Virus record (IMG/VR): IMGVR_UViG_3300025282_000212
Coordinates: 1 to 25,978 of that record
Length of the DNA stretch: 25,978 nt
Strand: one strand, 5' to 3'
Origin: a virus
This document shows, piece after piece, positions 15,189 to 21,182 of this stretch; the first letter of the stretch is position 1, and each line of letters begins with the position of its first letter. Made by a program: the position numbers and the translations under genes. A model generated the notes under the pieces. That model searched no databases and had not been told where the DNA came from. It saw nothing but the letters and a program-made list of their open reading frames with translations.

Positions 15189-15964
15189 GCGTGTCTCTCC
15201 CTATTCAGGCGGTTGTTTTCCCGTTCACGGATTTTCCTTTGCTCTGCCTTTTCCTCAACCTGCGCGTCATTAGGATTCAGGAATTGATCGACTCTCTGGT
15301 CCTTGTCAAAGATCCAATCCAATCCCCTATGGGCGTTATTTTCCATCTGCCACTTGTCCTGAGCGAAATTGACTAGCGCCGTCATCAATTCCTCTCCGGT
15401 GAAGCCACTTGATTTTCTGGCAATGATTTTTATCAGTGCTCTTTTCCTGATCGGTGCTGTGTCCTTGCCGTTGGGTTTGATCTTTTCCCTAAAGAATTTC
15501 CAGAGAGACGGGAAGTCTTTGTCTGTGTCTTTATTCTTTTTCTTCTCTTCTCTTATCTTCTCTTCTCTTATCTTCTCTTCTCTGATGTTTAACTTTTCCT
15601 GTAACGCCTCCTGTGCTTTTTCTTGTAATCCATCAGACTTAGATTGCTGGTATTGTGACCAATTCACAACGGTTATTCGTGTAAACGATCTGTAAACTAC
15701 CTCGGTGATTATGCTGTCAACAATCTCCAGCTCGTGAAGAGCACGTTTAACGGTAGGTTTGGACGGTTTCTTGAAATTATTACGCGCATCCCATGCAACA
15801 TCGGACGCTATCTTGTCCAGGCTCGTCTGGATCTGACCCGTCTCATCGTCCGCATTCATGAGAATCCACATCCAGATTTTAAAGTAAAGAGGCGGCATAA
15901 CCCATACAGGTTTTTGCTGTATCGCCTTGTATAGTTTCAACCATCGCCGTGTCCCCGAATACAT
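15137..15964 (-). CDS. Replisome-organiser-like replication protein
   Basis: A 275-residue protein. The N-terminus (RRWLKLYKAIQQKPVW, then LYFKIWMWILMNADDETG and PTVKRALHELE, about residues 5-85) is like the winged-helix domain of phage replisome organisers that bind origins. Then come a highly charged linker with three tandem IREEK units and a helical, DnaD-like C-terminal region (about 150-235). It probably starts phage replication and loads the host helicase. The ATG at 15964 has GGAG six bases upstream; a GTG at 15976 is less likely. A strong candidate promoter and a hairpin-bearing leader lie upstream. Confidence 0.68.
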   Translation of the reverse strand: MYSGTRRWLKLYKAIQQKPVWVMPPLYFKIWMWILMNADDETGQIQTSLDKIASDVAWDARNNFKKPSKPTVKRALHELEIVDSIITEVVYRSFTRITVVNWSQYQQSKSDGLQEKAQEALQEKLNIREEKIREEKIREEKKKNKDTDKDFPSLWKFFREKIKPNGKDTAPIRKRALIKIIARKSSGFTGEELMTALVNFAQDKWQMENNAHRGLDWIFDKDQRVDQFLNPNDAQVEEKAEQRKIRERENNRLNRERHAWKQQIEPDPLTQVLGQ

Positions 15965-15984
15965 ATTTTTCTCCACTCACAGGT

Positions 15985-16067
15985 AAAAAAATATCTCCCA
16001 ATGGCTTGAGTAACCCGCCGTGACAGGTTGGGTTCCCTCTCGGGTAACCCGGGCCATTGGGAGATAT
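15985..16067 (-). terminator. Long leader hairpin with U-tract (terminator or attenuator)
   Basis: Perfect 15-bp arms ATATCTCCCAATGGC (16067-16053) and its complement (16005-15991) are followed on the minus strand by seven T (15991-15985). Two further stems sit inside. One, at 16050-16030, has a GAGA (GNRA) tetraloop. The element lies between a candidate promoter and the replication gene, so it could act as an attenuator as well as a terminator for the operon upstream. Confidence 0.65.
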
Positions 16068-16107
16068 ATAGGAGGTTGTGCGATGCTCACGGCGTTCACT
16101 CGATACA

Positions 16108-16136
16108 AGTATACGAAATTATTCAGGCAAAATCAA
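16108..16136 (-). promoter_or_regulatory. Sigma70 promoter before the replication gene
   Basis: TTGATT (16136-16131), a 17-base spacer, then TATACT (16113-16108). The -35 matches four of six bases and the -10 five of six. A transcript from here would carry the long hairpin leader and then the replisome-organiser gene. Confidence 0.6.
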
Positions 16137-16145
16137 GGTAAATTT

Positions 16146-16517
16146 TCACCGTTTGCCTCCAAAGTATTCTACGGCGTGTCCATCAGTAATAAGATCTTCA
16201 TTTAGAGTTCTGGAATCAGTTATAACCCCCTCCTCCACTTTCACAATTCCCAGCACACGACCAAACTTGCCCAACTCCTTCGACAGGAGTGTGAACTCTA
16301 CACCGCGTTCGCAATGGGCGATGAACCAACCCTCAACATATAGCGTTGCCGCCTTGCCTCTTGCCTTCTCCGCCAGGTCTCTTGTCCTACTCTCAGGCGT
16401 GTTTACGCCGTAGAGTCTGATGCGTTTTTTGACGTGGACATCAAATCCCAGATCTATGTCGGCGTCCAGAGTGTCACCGTCCACGATCCTCACCAGCTCT
16501 GCCCGGTATTCAAACAT
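16146..16517 (-). CDS. Staphylococcal-nuclease-like (SNase/TNase) protein
   Basis: A 123-residue thermonuclease-fold protein. IVDGDTLDADIDLGF (about 11-25) holds the Ca-binding aspartates, IRLYGVNTPE (about 33-42) the catalytic Arg and Glu, and KFGRVLG the second Arg region. The usual ending LNEDLITDGHAVEYFGG is also present. It should cut single- and double-stranded DNA or RNA in a Ca-dependent way. No signal peptide is seen, so it acts in the cytoplasm and may serve DNA metabolism or host-DNA breakdown. GGGGG precedes the ATG, and it overlaps the upstream gene by eight bases. Confidence 0.88.
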   Translation of the reverse strand: MFEYRAELVRIVDGDTLDADIDLGFDVHVKKRIRLYGVNTPESRTRDLAEKARGKAATLYVEGWFIAHCERGVEFTLLSKELGKFGRVLGIVKVEEGVITDSRTLNEDLITDGHAVEYFGGKR

Positions 16518-16755
16518 CGGTTGACCCCCTTACGAAGATAAATTCCTCCGAACCCGTCAGTTTTGGCAACGATTGAGCGAGGCCATAATCCCTCATCAAC
16601 TCCCATCGCATAAGCACAAATCTGTGTCGCTCCTCAATCAGATCCCATTTTACGCGTGACGGCTCATCGCTATTGTCTATCCTGTGTCTGAGGTAGTCTA
16701 TGCGGATATCCATCTTGGTGATCTTGTCCCTGACCTCTCGGTCTAGTTGCCTCAT
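16510..16755 (-). CDS. Small coiled-coil hypothetical protein
   Basis: An 81-residue charged, helical protein (MRQLDREVRDKITKMDIRIDYLRHRI...), probably a short coiled coil. The ATG at 16755 has GGGGGAG four bases upstream. The frame stays open to a TTG at 16899, but that start lies inside an inverted repeat and has no ribosome binding site, and the extra 48 residues are low-complexity and basic. The shorter form is preferred. No family recognised. Confidence 0.55.
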   Translation of the reverse strand: MRQLDREVRDKITKMDIRIDYLRHRIDNSDEPSRVKWDLIEERHRFVLMRWELMRDYGLAQSLPKLTGSEEFIFVRGSTDV

Positions 16756-16936
16756 CTGTCTCCCCCTGGGTTTCGTGGGAAGCCGGGGGTGCCGTGCTTG
16801 AGTTCCCTCGATTCTTATCCCCCGTGCATGTTTGCCCGTAAGGCCCGGCCCTTTTTCCCCACGCTTTGCTCTTTCCCTATGTTGCTTACAGATAAACAAA
16901 CCAGGAATATTCTTATCTGTAAGCGATACTAGGCTG
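16756..16936 (-). other. Non-coding, structured gap after rusA
   Basis: No well-supported gene. It holds one copy of the inverted-repeat element (16884-16929). It also holds an imperfect long-range stem: CGTGGG-GAA and GCCGGG on one side pair with CCCGGC and TTCCCACG about 60 bases on. The frame of the downstream gene stays open through it, so a longer basic form of that protein cannot be excluded. Confidence 0.5.
16884..16929. repeat. Inverted-repeat element, copy 1
   Basis: Twelve-base perfect arms (GCTTACAGATAA and its complement) around a 17-base loop. The right 26 bases (16904-16929) are identical to 18013-18038. It is not followed by a T-tract on either strand, so an intrinsic terminator is unlikely; a protein-binding site or processed RNA hairpin is possible. 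Confidence 0.85.
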
Positions 16937-17311
16937 TCACACCTCTGTCAATTCGATCACGATTGATCCCTGCCTCGGTGGTGCCGTCTCCCATAGATAC
17001 TCTCTGTCCAGATGGGACGGGCCATCATCCTCGATCAAGCCCAATTTGACGAGCGCATCAACCACGGGTTTGAACGACATGACCAAGTTGTCAAAGTCTG
17101 GCTGGCGGCTGGATTTGCGCCACAATCTCACCAGAGCCATTTTAAGAGGTTTTGGCGGCCTTTTATGTCTGCCCATAAGCATACCCACCCTTAACCTTTC
17201 CGTCCACCTACGGGCCTCTCTGTGGCCCACAGACCAATGTCTCCTGGTGTGTCCGGTATTCAGCTGGGGCAGCATCCGGTCAAATTCCATCCTCAGAACA
17301 TATTTTCCCAT
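16937..17311 (-). CDS. rusA: RusA-like Holliday junction resolvase
   Basis: A 124-residue protein with the RusA core PDFDNLVMSFKPVVDALVKL (about 71-90) and GLIEDD (about 91-96). The aspartates of DFDN, the Lys of FKP and the later Asp pair match the known catalytic set. It resolves four-way junctions made during phage recombination and replication, before packaging. GGAGG lies four bases before the ATG. It belongs with the putative annealing protein and DUF932 genes upstream. Confidence 0.9.
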   Translation of the reverse strand: MGKYVLRMEFDRMLPQLNTGHTRRHWSVGHREARRWTERLRVGMLMGRHKRPPKPLKMALVRLWRKSSRQPDFDNLVMSFKPVVDALVKLGLIEDDGPSHLDREYLWETAPPRQGSIVIELTEV

Positions 17312-17321
17312 TACACCTCCC

Positions 17322-17379
17322 AGCTACATAAATATTCAGATTTATGTAGCTACTTCTCTGGATCTACATAAATATCCAG
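17322..17379. repeat. Repeat cluster upstream of rusA
   Basis: A perfect inverted repeat with 12-base arms (AGCTACATAAAT, 17322-17333 and 17340-17351) and a six-base loop. A related direct copy of CTACATAAATATYCAG lies at 17364-17379. It overlaps the end of a tiny reading frame just before the rusA ribosome binding site. It may be an operator or an RNA hairpin controlling rusA. Confidence 0.7.
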
Positions 17380-17416
17380 GATATAGGTGGAACTGACCTG
17401 CTTGTGCTTGTTTCAT
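17342..17416 (-). CDS. Micro-ORF of 24 residues
   Basis: Encodes MKQAQAGQFHLYPGYLCRSR and four more residues. GGAGG lies seven bases before the ATG, and the start shares ATGA with the stop of the 12-residue frame upstream. The two linked starts with good ribosome binding sites are more than expected by chance. They could be leader peptides controlling rusA or real microproteins. No similarity recognised. Confidence 0.35.
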   Translation of the reverse strand: MKQAQAGQFHLYPGYLCRSREVAT

Positions 17417-17451
17417 TGGCGCCCCTCCAGATGGGGATACACTTTGGACAT
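17413..17451 (-). CDS. Micro-ORF of 12 residues (leader peptide?)
   Basis: Encodes MSKVYPHLEGRQ. It has the strongest ribosome binding site of this gap (AAGGAGG five bases before the ATG) and a four-base ATGA overlap with the following 24-residue frame. Too short to judge by coding bias. A leader-peptide role is possible. Confidence 0.3.
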   Translation of the reverse strand: MSKVYPHLEGRQ

Positions 17452-17630
17452 CGTATCCTCCTTTTGTGAACTGTTTTTCGTGTTACTTTTTTTCAGGTTA
17501 CTCCGCCACCCAACGCATAAGAAGGGTATATCTTCACACCGACTTTTCGTCCCTCTTTGACGTCCTCCTTTCTCAATAGGGCTTCTGGCCTCGCTTTTAG
17601 ACTACTCGTTATTACATTGATTTGAGATTC
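17452..17630 (-). other. Gap without a clear gene
   Basis: A 27-codon frame (17576-17493, TTG start, AAGGAGG inside it rather than before it) is weak. No convincing promoter or terminator. With the two micro-ORFs this makes a roughly 320-base region between rusA and the next sizeable gene. Confidence 0.5.
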
Positions 17631-17939
17631 TCAGCTCTTAACAACCAACACTTTTCGCTTGGTTTCTTCAGGTAACCCATCAAACTCGGCACATTGCTTC
17701 TCGAAAACCTCTAGAGCCTCATCTTGCTCTGATTCCGGCAGCTCTGCAATCCGCCTCGCCTCGTGTTCAGCCCGCTCTGCGAACTCAGTCTCAGGGGTAG
17801 GTAAAATACCGTCGTCACTGTCAATGCCGTCGGCGCCCTTGTGCAGCAATGAGTTAGGCGCCGGCGGTGTTTCGACAGTATTGAGGCCCTCAAGAATGCT
17901 GTCGGCATGTTGTCGATTTATAACCTGTTGTTTTTCCAC
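17631..17939 (-). CDS. Acidic hypothetical protein
   Basis: A 102-residue acidic protein with a helical second half (EFAERAEHEARRIAELPESEQDEALEVFEKQ) and a short basic end (KRKVLVVKS). The GTG start at 17939 lacks a visible ribosome binding site, so the true start is uncertain; no in-frame ATG is better placed. No family recognised. Amino-acid make-up favours this frame over the antisense frame, which is Ser/Arg/Pro-rich. Confidence 0.5.
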   Translation of the reverse strand: MEKQQVINRQHADSILEGLNTVETPPAPNSLLHKGADGIDSDDGILPTPETEFAERAEHEARRIAELPESEQDEALEVFEKQCAEFDGLPEETKRKVLVVKS

Positions 17940-17990
17940 GTCGTCGACAATATTGACGGTATCGACAGTACTTTATGTGGATTCGAGGAT

Positions 17991-18038
17991 GCTTACAGAT
18001 AAACCAATTCCTGGAATATTCTTATCTGTAAGCGATAC
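17991..18038. repeat. Inverted-repeat element, copy 2
   Basis: Same 12-base arms as copy 1 (17991-18002 and 18022-18033) but a different 19-base loop start. Shares 14 bases at the left and 26 at the right with copy 1, about 1.1 kb away. Arms are kept while part of the loop differs, which favours selection on the stem. Confidence 0.85.
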
Positions 18039-18044
18039 CTCTGG

Positions 18045-18082
18045 TTTGGGGGACACTCTCAGATCTGAGAGTGTCCCCCAAA
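18045..18082. repeat. Perfect 38-bp palindrome
   Basis: Two 19-base arms with no mismatch and no spacer; each arm begins TTTGGGGGACACTCTCAGA. There is no T-tract on either side. As RNA it would give a very stable hairpin, possibly an RNase III site or transcript end-stabiliser after the 49-residue gene. As DNA it could bind a dimeric protein. Confidence 0.95.
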
Positions 18083-18111
18083 GGAAGCGTGTGAACAAGG
18101 GTGGTCCGGCC

Positions 18112-18261
18112 TTATTCCTCTTCGGGCTGCAACGTGTCCTCGTAGCCCGACAACCTGCACGCGCCGTGCGACTGTCCCTCAGTTGGCGTGCCGCAGACAT
18201 CACAGATCTGCCTCCACTGCTCCATCACAGTCTCCCATTTCTGCCGATCAGCATCAAGCAT
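18112..18261 (-). CDS. Tiny CxxC protein
   Basis: A 49-residue protein (MLDADRQKWETVMEQW...). A CDVCG pair at about 20-24 followed by SHGAC (about 31-35) could form a small C2HC zinc knuckle. GGAGG lies six bases before the ATG, overlapping the end of the putative annealing-protein gene; the start is two bases after its TGA. Coding in the same operon is very likely. Function unknown; single-strand DNA or RNA binding would fit the context. Confidence 0.6.
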   Translation of the reverse strand: MLDADRQKWETVMEQWRQICDVCGTPTEGQSHGACRLSGYEDTLQPEEE

Positions 18262-18262
18262 C

Positions 18263-18949
18263 TCAAGCCTCCTGTCCCTTTTCGATCTGCGTTTGAAGGC
18301 TCTCGATCATCTCGCTTGCCTTCGCCTTGTCCAGACCGTTTGCCAGTAACACCTCAACCCTCTCCCTCACGGCATCACTAATCTCATCAGCCCTGCTCAG
18401 ACCTGTGATCATACCGATCTGTTTTTTCGTAGCCCCGTTTGTGACGGGTGGAGTCTGCTTAAATCCCTCTTTCGGCACCTCCTCCGCTGGGGTTGCCTCA
18501 AGCCCTGCCATGACCGCAAGACCGGAAAGACCGATCCGGTATGCCTTGCCCGTGGCCCGTGTAGTCGCCATAGACTTGATCGCATACTCATCTCGATTTC
18601 TCCAACTCTTCTCGTTGCTCGAAACTATCGCAGAGGCACGGGTGATGAGTTGATCTCCCCGGTAGACTGCCACCACCGCCTCGTAAATAATCTCGCTTGG
18701 ATCGTCCCGCACGATTCGAGTATTTTTCTCTTCCCTCGGGAAGAGGGAAAGCCCCATCCCCGCCGTTGTCCACCACTCGACCTTCGGATAATTGCGGCCC
18801 TGGATGCTTGCGATATATTCCGCACCCTTGCAGTGCTGGACCATGTACTTCACAACCCTTGACGCCTCAGACAGTGCCTCGATTGGATCAGATGATCCGA
18901 AGACGCATTGTGACGGCATCACGTCCGTTGCAATTTCCAATTCACTCAT
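18263..18949 (-). CDS. Putative single-strand annealing (Erf/RecT-like) protein
   Basis: A 228-residue protein. NYPKVEWWTTAGMGLSLFP (about 53-71), then EYAIKSMATTRATGKAYR (about 121-138) and a LAVMAGLEATPAEEVP tail (about 144-159) are like the core of phage recombination proteins of the Erf/Rad52-like kind. The SMA-TRA-xKA-R and TPAEE patterns are the main evidence. The C-terminal 60 residues are helical and may contact a partner. It would anneal complementary single strands during recombination, with RusA resolving the products. GGAG lies seven bases before the ATG. Family assignment is moderate. Confidence 0.5.
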   Translation of the reverse strand: MSELEIATDVMPSQCVFGSSDPIEALSEASRVVKYMVQHCKGAEYIASIQGRNYPKVEWWTTAGMGLSLFPREEKNTRIVRDDPSEIIYEAVVAVYRGDQLITRASAIVSSNEKSWRNRDEYAIKSMATTRATGKAYRIGLSGLAVMAGLEATPAEEVPKEGFKQTPPVTNGATKKQIGMITGLSRADEISDAVRERVEVLLANGLDKAKASEMIESLQTQIEKGQEA

Positions 18950-18985
18950 TTTTTGTCTCCTCGGGGGTTGGGATGGCCCTGTGGA

Positions 18986-20026
18986 TTAGTTGACTCCGGC
19001 TCTCAGCACCTCGGCCCATTCGCTCTGCGGTAGTTCGACAGCCTTGAAACCCGCGCCCTCGATCTCTGTAGCGCGGTCGTACGACTCCACGTCCTCGGCC
19101 TGACGCGTGACTGCGTTGACGACACCCCACGCACTCAGGTCGCCGCCCTGAATCAAGTGCTTCAGCACGCCTCCGCGCTCATGGTCTGATAGGTCAAGTT
19201 TGGTCGACAAGACCTCCACCGCCTTGACCGGATCGCCGACAATCCTGTCATCCGTCAACCCCCGAAACTTCAGCGCCGCGTCTTCGATTTTGGCCTGAGA
19301 CAGTAACCCCTCCACAACGTCACGGGTCTTCAGGAAAAGCGCCTTGTCATCTGCTTTCAGGGTGTCGGACTTGAAAAACTCATGGCCATCGCCGTCACCG
19401 TTTCCTTGGCCCGTGTGGTATTTGACCAACTCCTTGGTACCGACCATCCCGTTTTTGCAAACAAGACGCTCGATAAAAGCGGAGATCTTCCAGCTCCCAA
19501 GTCCGATCTCGGAATTGGATGCGATCACTCCAGCTGCAACAAGATCGCCAACCTCAACCTCGGCATTGACGTGGTACGCGACTCCCTTGATATACATCCT
19601 AGATTCTGTCACCTCCGCCGACCTGACCTCAACGCCTACCTCCTCAAAAATGGGCAGAACAACTTCAGCCATATCATAATTATCGATGGGCCGATAACGG
19701 TTGGACAAAAACGCCCGAGCCTTATCGTCCAGCGTTCTCACCATCCTGGACTGAGGGTTGTGCTGAAACCAGTGGTTGACGTTATCCGACAGCAACCCAG
19801 GCGCATCGGCCAGCATCCTGTCGTAATACTTCTGCGGAATATTCAGCCTAGATGAAATCTGCCTGTGAAACGTGGGACGCATTCCGAAGCGTCCAACATC
19901 CTCAATGGACAGATTCTCCGCACCCTCCATCACCATCACTCTAGTGTCTGCAACGAAATCCCGCTTGGCGTCTCTCTGACGCCCGAGTTCCGTGGCCAGA
20001 TCTGCAATACTACGTCCCTGCTTCAT
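18986..20026 (-). CDS. DUF932 family protein
   Basis: A 346-residue protein typical of the phage/plasmid DUF932 family. It has FGMRPTFHRQISSRLNIPQKYYDRML (about 47-72), RTLDDKARAFLSNRYRPIDNYDM (about 96-118), then VCKNGMVG (about 191-198) and long helices after it. The biochemical role is not established; such genes usually sit with recombination and replication genes, as here. GGAGG lies five bases before the ATG. A 150-base structured leader lies upstream. Confidence 0.82.
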   Translation of the reverse strand: MKQGRSIADLATELGRQRDAKRDFVADTRVMVMEGAENLSIEDVGRFGMRPTFHRQISSRLNIPQKYYDRMLADAPGLLSDNVNHWFQHNPQSRMVRTLDDKARAFLSNRYRPIDNYDMAEVVLPIFEEVGVEVRSAEVTESRMYIKGVAYHVNAEVEVGDLVAAGVIASNSEIGLGSWKISAFIERLVCKNGMVGTKELVKYHTGQGNGDGDGHEFFKSDTLKADDKALFLKTRDVVEGLLSQAKIEDAALKFRGLTDDRIVGDPVKAVEVLSTKLDLSDHERGGVLKHLIQGGDLSAWGVVNAVTRQAEDVESYDRATEIEGAGFKAVELPQSEWAEVLRAGVN

Positions 20027-20030
20027 CGCT

Positions 20031-20183
20031 ACCTCCAGTTTGGGGTGGGGAAATTTGGGATGTCAATTCGATGCCCGGGACGGCTCCTATCCCCTGAGAA
20101 AAATCCTCTAGGAACCGCCCCGAGCGGTTGCCGCGCTCCGCAGTGTCAGGCTCCCCCACCATCAACTGCATCACCGCGCGGCA
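20031..20183 (-). other. Structured untranslated leader of the DUF932 gene
   Basis: No gene. Strong potential RNA folds include a 7-bp stem (GCCGCGC 20182-20176 with 20136-20130) enclosing GCAGT/ACTGC, and a 12-bp stem (20120-20109 with 20089-20078, two G-U pairs). I tested by eye for hammerhead and HDV-like layouts and found neither. Confidence 0.5.
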
Positions 20184-20405
20184 TTACTCACCTCCGTTGA
20201 TGAGATCCGCTACCGATACGTCAAGTGCCCTTGCGATACGGCAAAGCGTCCTGTGCGTCATGCCGTTGCCCTTCTCAAGGTGCACCCAGTTTTGCTTGTG
20301 TTTCCAGCCGCCCCTCGTAGCGGCTTCTTGAAGGGTCAACCCCCTGTCCTTGCGGGTTGCCCGAATCCTAATCGCCAGTTTTGCGAGTTGCTCGTCAAAC
20401 GTCAT
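20184..20405 (-). CDS. Cro/CI-like helix-turn-helix regulator
   Basis: A 73-residue protein made almost wholly of one HTH_3 (Xre) domain: RIRATRKDRGLTLQEAATRG with the recognition region KHKQNWVHLEKG, closing RIARALDVSVADLI. It is Cro-sized with no dimerisation or cleavage domain. The ATG at 20405 is favoured because GAGGAGG stands five bases upstream; the frame is open to 20450. The candidate promoter at 20520-20492 would serve it. It may switch early transcription; no partner repressor or integrase is present here. Confidence 0.82.
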   Translation of the reverse strand: MTFDEQLAKLAIRIRATRKDRGLTLQEAATRGGWKHKQNWVHLEKGNGMTHRTLCRIARALDVSVADLINGGE

Positions 20406-20491
20406 CTCGTCCTCCTCCTCGATTATATACTCTCTGTCAAAATTCACCATAGGTCTGTACGGAATAGTGGAGTGGGCCTATTTCGTACAAA

Positions 20492-20520
20492 ACTGTAGTA
20501 AACTAAATCCTACATATCAA
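20492..20520 (-). promoter_or_regulatory. Promoter for the HTH regulator
   Basis: TTGATA (20520-20515), 17-base spacer, TACAGT (20497-20492). Five of six bases match at -35 and four of six at -10. The stretch just upstream (GCTAAGGTAAAAATAACAC) closely resembles that before the 22146 promoter, suggesting a shared UP element or activator site. Confidence 0.55.
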
Positions 20521-20529
20521 GTGTTATTT

Positions 20530-20817
20530 TTACCTTAGCACGAAAACATCACACGCATGATCTGACCCGACATCTACAAGCCTAGCCCTCGCGCCGTCTA
20601 CGACTATGTTCGCGAGGTCATATTCATCGTCCTCAATATCCCATACACCTGATGCCATCTCCACGAAGGAGCCGTCACTAACCCCAACAACCTCCAGCGT
20701 GTCTCGATCCACCACGGGCCAGCGTTGATCCCACTCGATGCCGTCACCCAGATCACCAATATGTCTGCCGATAAGATTCTGGACCTCGGCACTCGTACTG
20801 CGAGAAAAATTACTCAT
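20530..20817 (-). CDS. Hypothetical protein
   Basis: A 95-residue acidic protein with beta-rich segments (WPVVDRDTLEVVGVSDGSFVEM, YDLANIVVDGARARLVDV). AGGAG lies five bases before the ATG and two bases separate it from the ParB-like gene upstream, so the two are co-translated. No family recognised. Confidence 0.6.
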   Translation of the reverse strand: MSNFSRSTSAEVQNLIGRHIGDLGDGIEWDQRWPVVDRDTLEVVGVSDGSFVEMASGVWDIEDDEYDLANIVVDGARARLVDVGSDHACDVFVLR

Positions 20818-20819
20818 GG

Positions 20820-21167
20820 CTACTCCTCTCTTTTGTATGTGTCGTTGTCTATGATGATGTGATCATCCAGTGACGTGATATCGCTCGGAACCTCTCCGTA
20901 AAACTCGTCCTCGATCAGTCTATCAAAATCATCGCTGCTGACAACCCACGCCTCAGTCTGCGACTCCCCGATATCCCTCAGAGCGGAGAATCTGTGGTGT
21001 CCGTCCAGCACCAATGCGCCGCCCCCCAAATCCTCCACGACCAGCGGCAGCGGCATCGCAACCCCTCGCCTGTATGCATCGCGTATTGATAAAACCTTTT
21101 TGTCGTCAACGTCATGCTGTGGGAGGATAGATGTCCTGACCTCATCTCTGTACGCGCGTATCGTCAT
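20820..21167 (-). CDS. Small ParB/sulfiredoxin-like protein
   Basis: A 115-residue protein. The core LPLVVEDLGGGALVLDGHHRFSALRDIGESQTEAWVVS (about residues 40-77) is a compact ParB-type fold with the DGHHR signature. The C-terminal acidic part (about 80-115) is unknown. It could be a small nuclease, kinase-like or clamp-type DNA protein. The ATG at 21167, six bases after AGGAGG, is preferred over a GTG at 21170. An HDV-like ribozyme ends just before this ribosome binding site. Confidence 0.7.
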   Translation of the reverse strand: MTIRAYRDEVRTSILPQHDVDDKKVLSIRDAYRRGVAMPLPLVVEDLGGGALVLDGHHRFSALRDIGESQTEAWVVSSDDFDRLIEDEFYGEVPSDITSLDDHIIIDNDTYKREE

Positions 21168-21182
21168 CACTCACCTCCTGGT

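Larger units (their letters stand above)
17940..18111 (-). other. Non-coding gap with two dyads
   Basis: Holds a perfect 38-bp palindrome (18045-18082) and copy 2 of the inverted-repeat element (17991-18038), side by side. No good reading frame. Confidence 0.6.

Noticed and set aside
16756-16899. N-terminal extension of the coiled-coil gene to a TTG at 16899
   Set aside because: The start lies inside the inverted-repeat hairpin, there is no ribosome binding site, and the ATG at 16755 has a good one. Not fully excluded.
17973-18203. Minus-strand frame of 76 codons
   Set aside because: It overlaps the 49-residue CxxC gene and both dyads, is Arg/Thr-rich and has no ribosome binding site.
17659-18381. 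Plus-strand frame of 240 codons
   Set aside because: Ser/Arg/Pro-rich shadow frame. It runs through the 38-bp palindrome and opposite three better-supported minus genes.
20031-20183. HDV-like ribozyme before DUF932
   Set aside because: A 7-bp P1-like stem followed by CAACC is suggestive, but there is no P2 partner or C-N-R-A joining strand.
20403-20440. TATAAT and TTGACA near the HTH gene start as a promoter
   Set aside because: Only seven bases lie between the two hexamers, and no -35 is found at the right distance from TATAAT.
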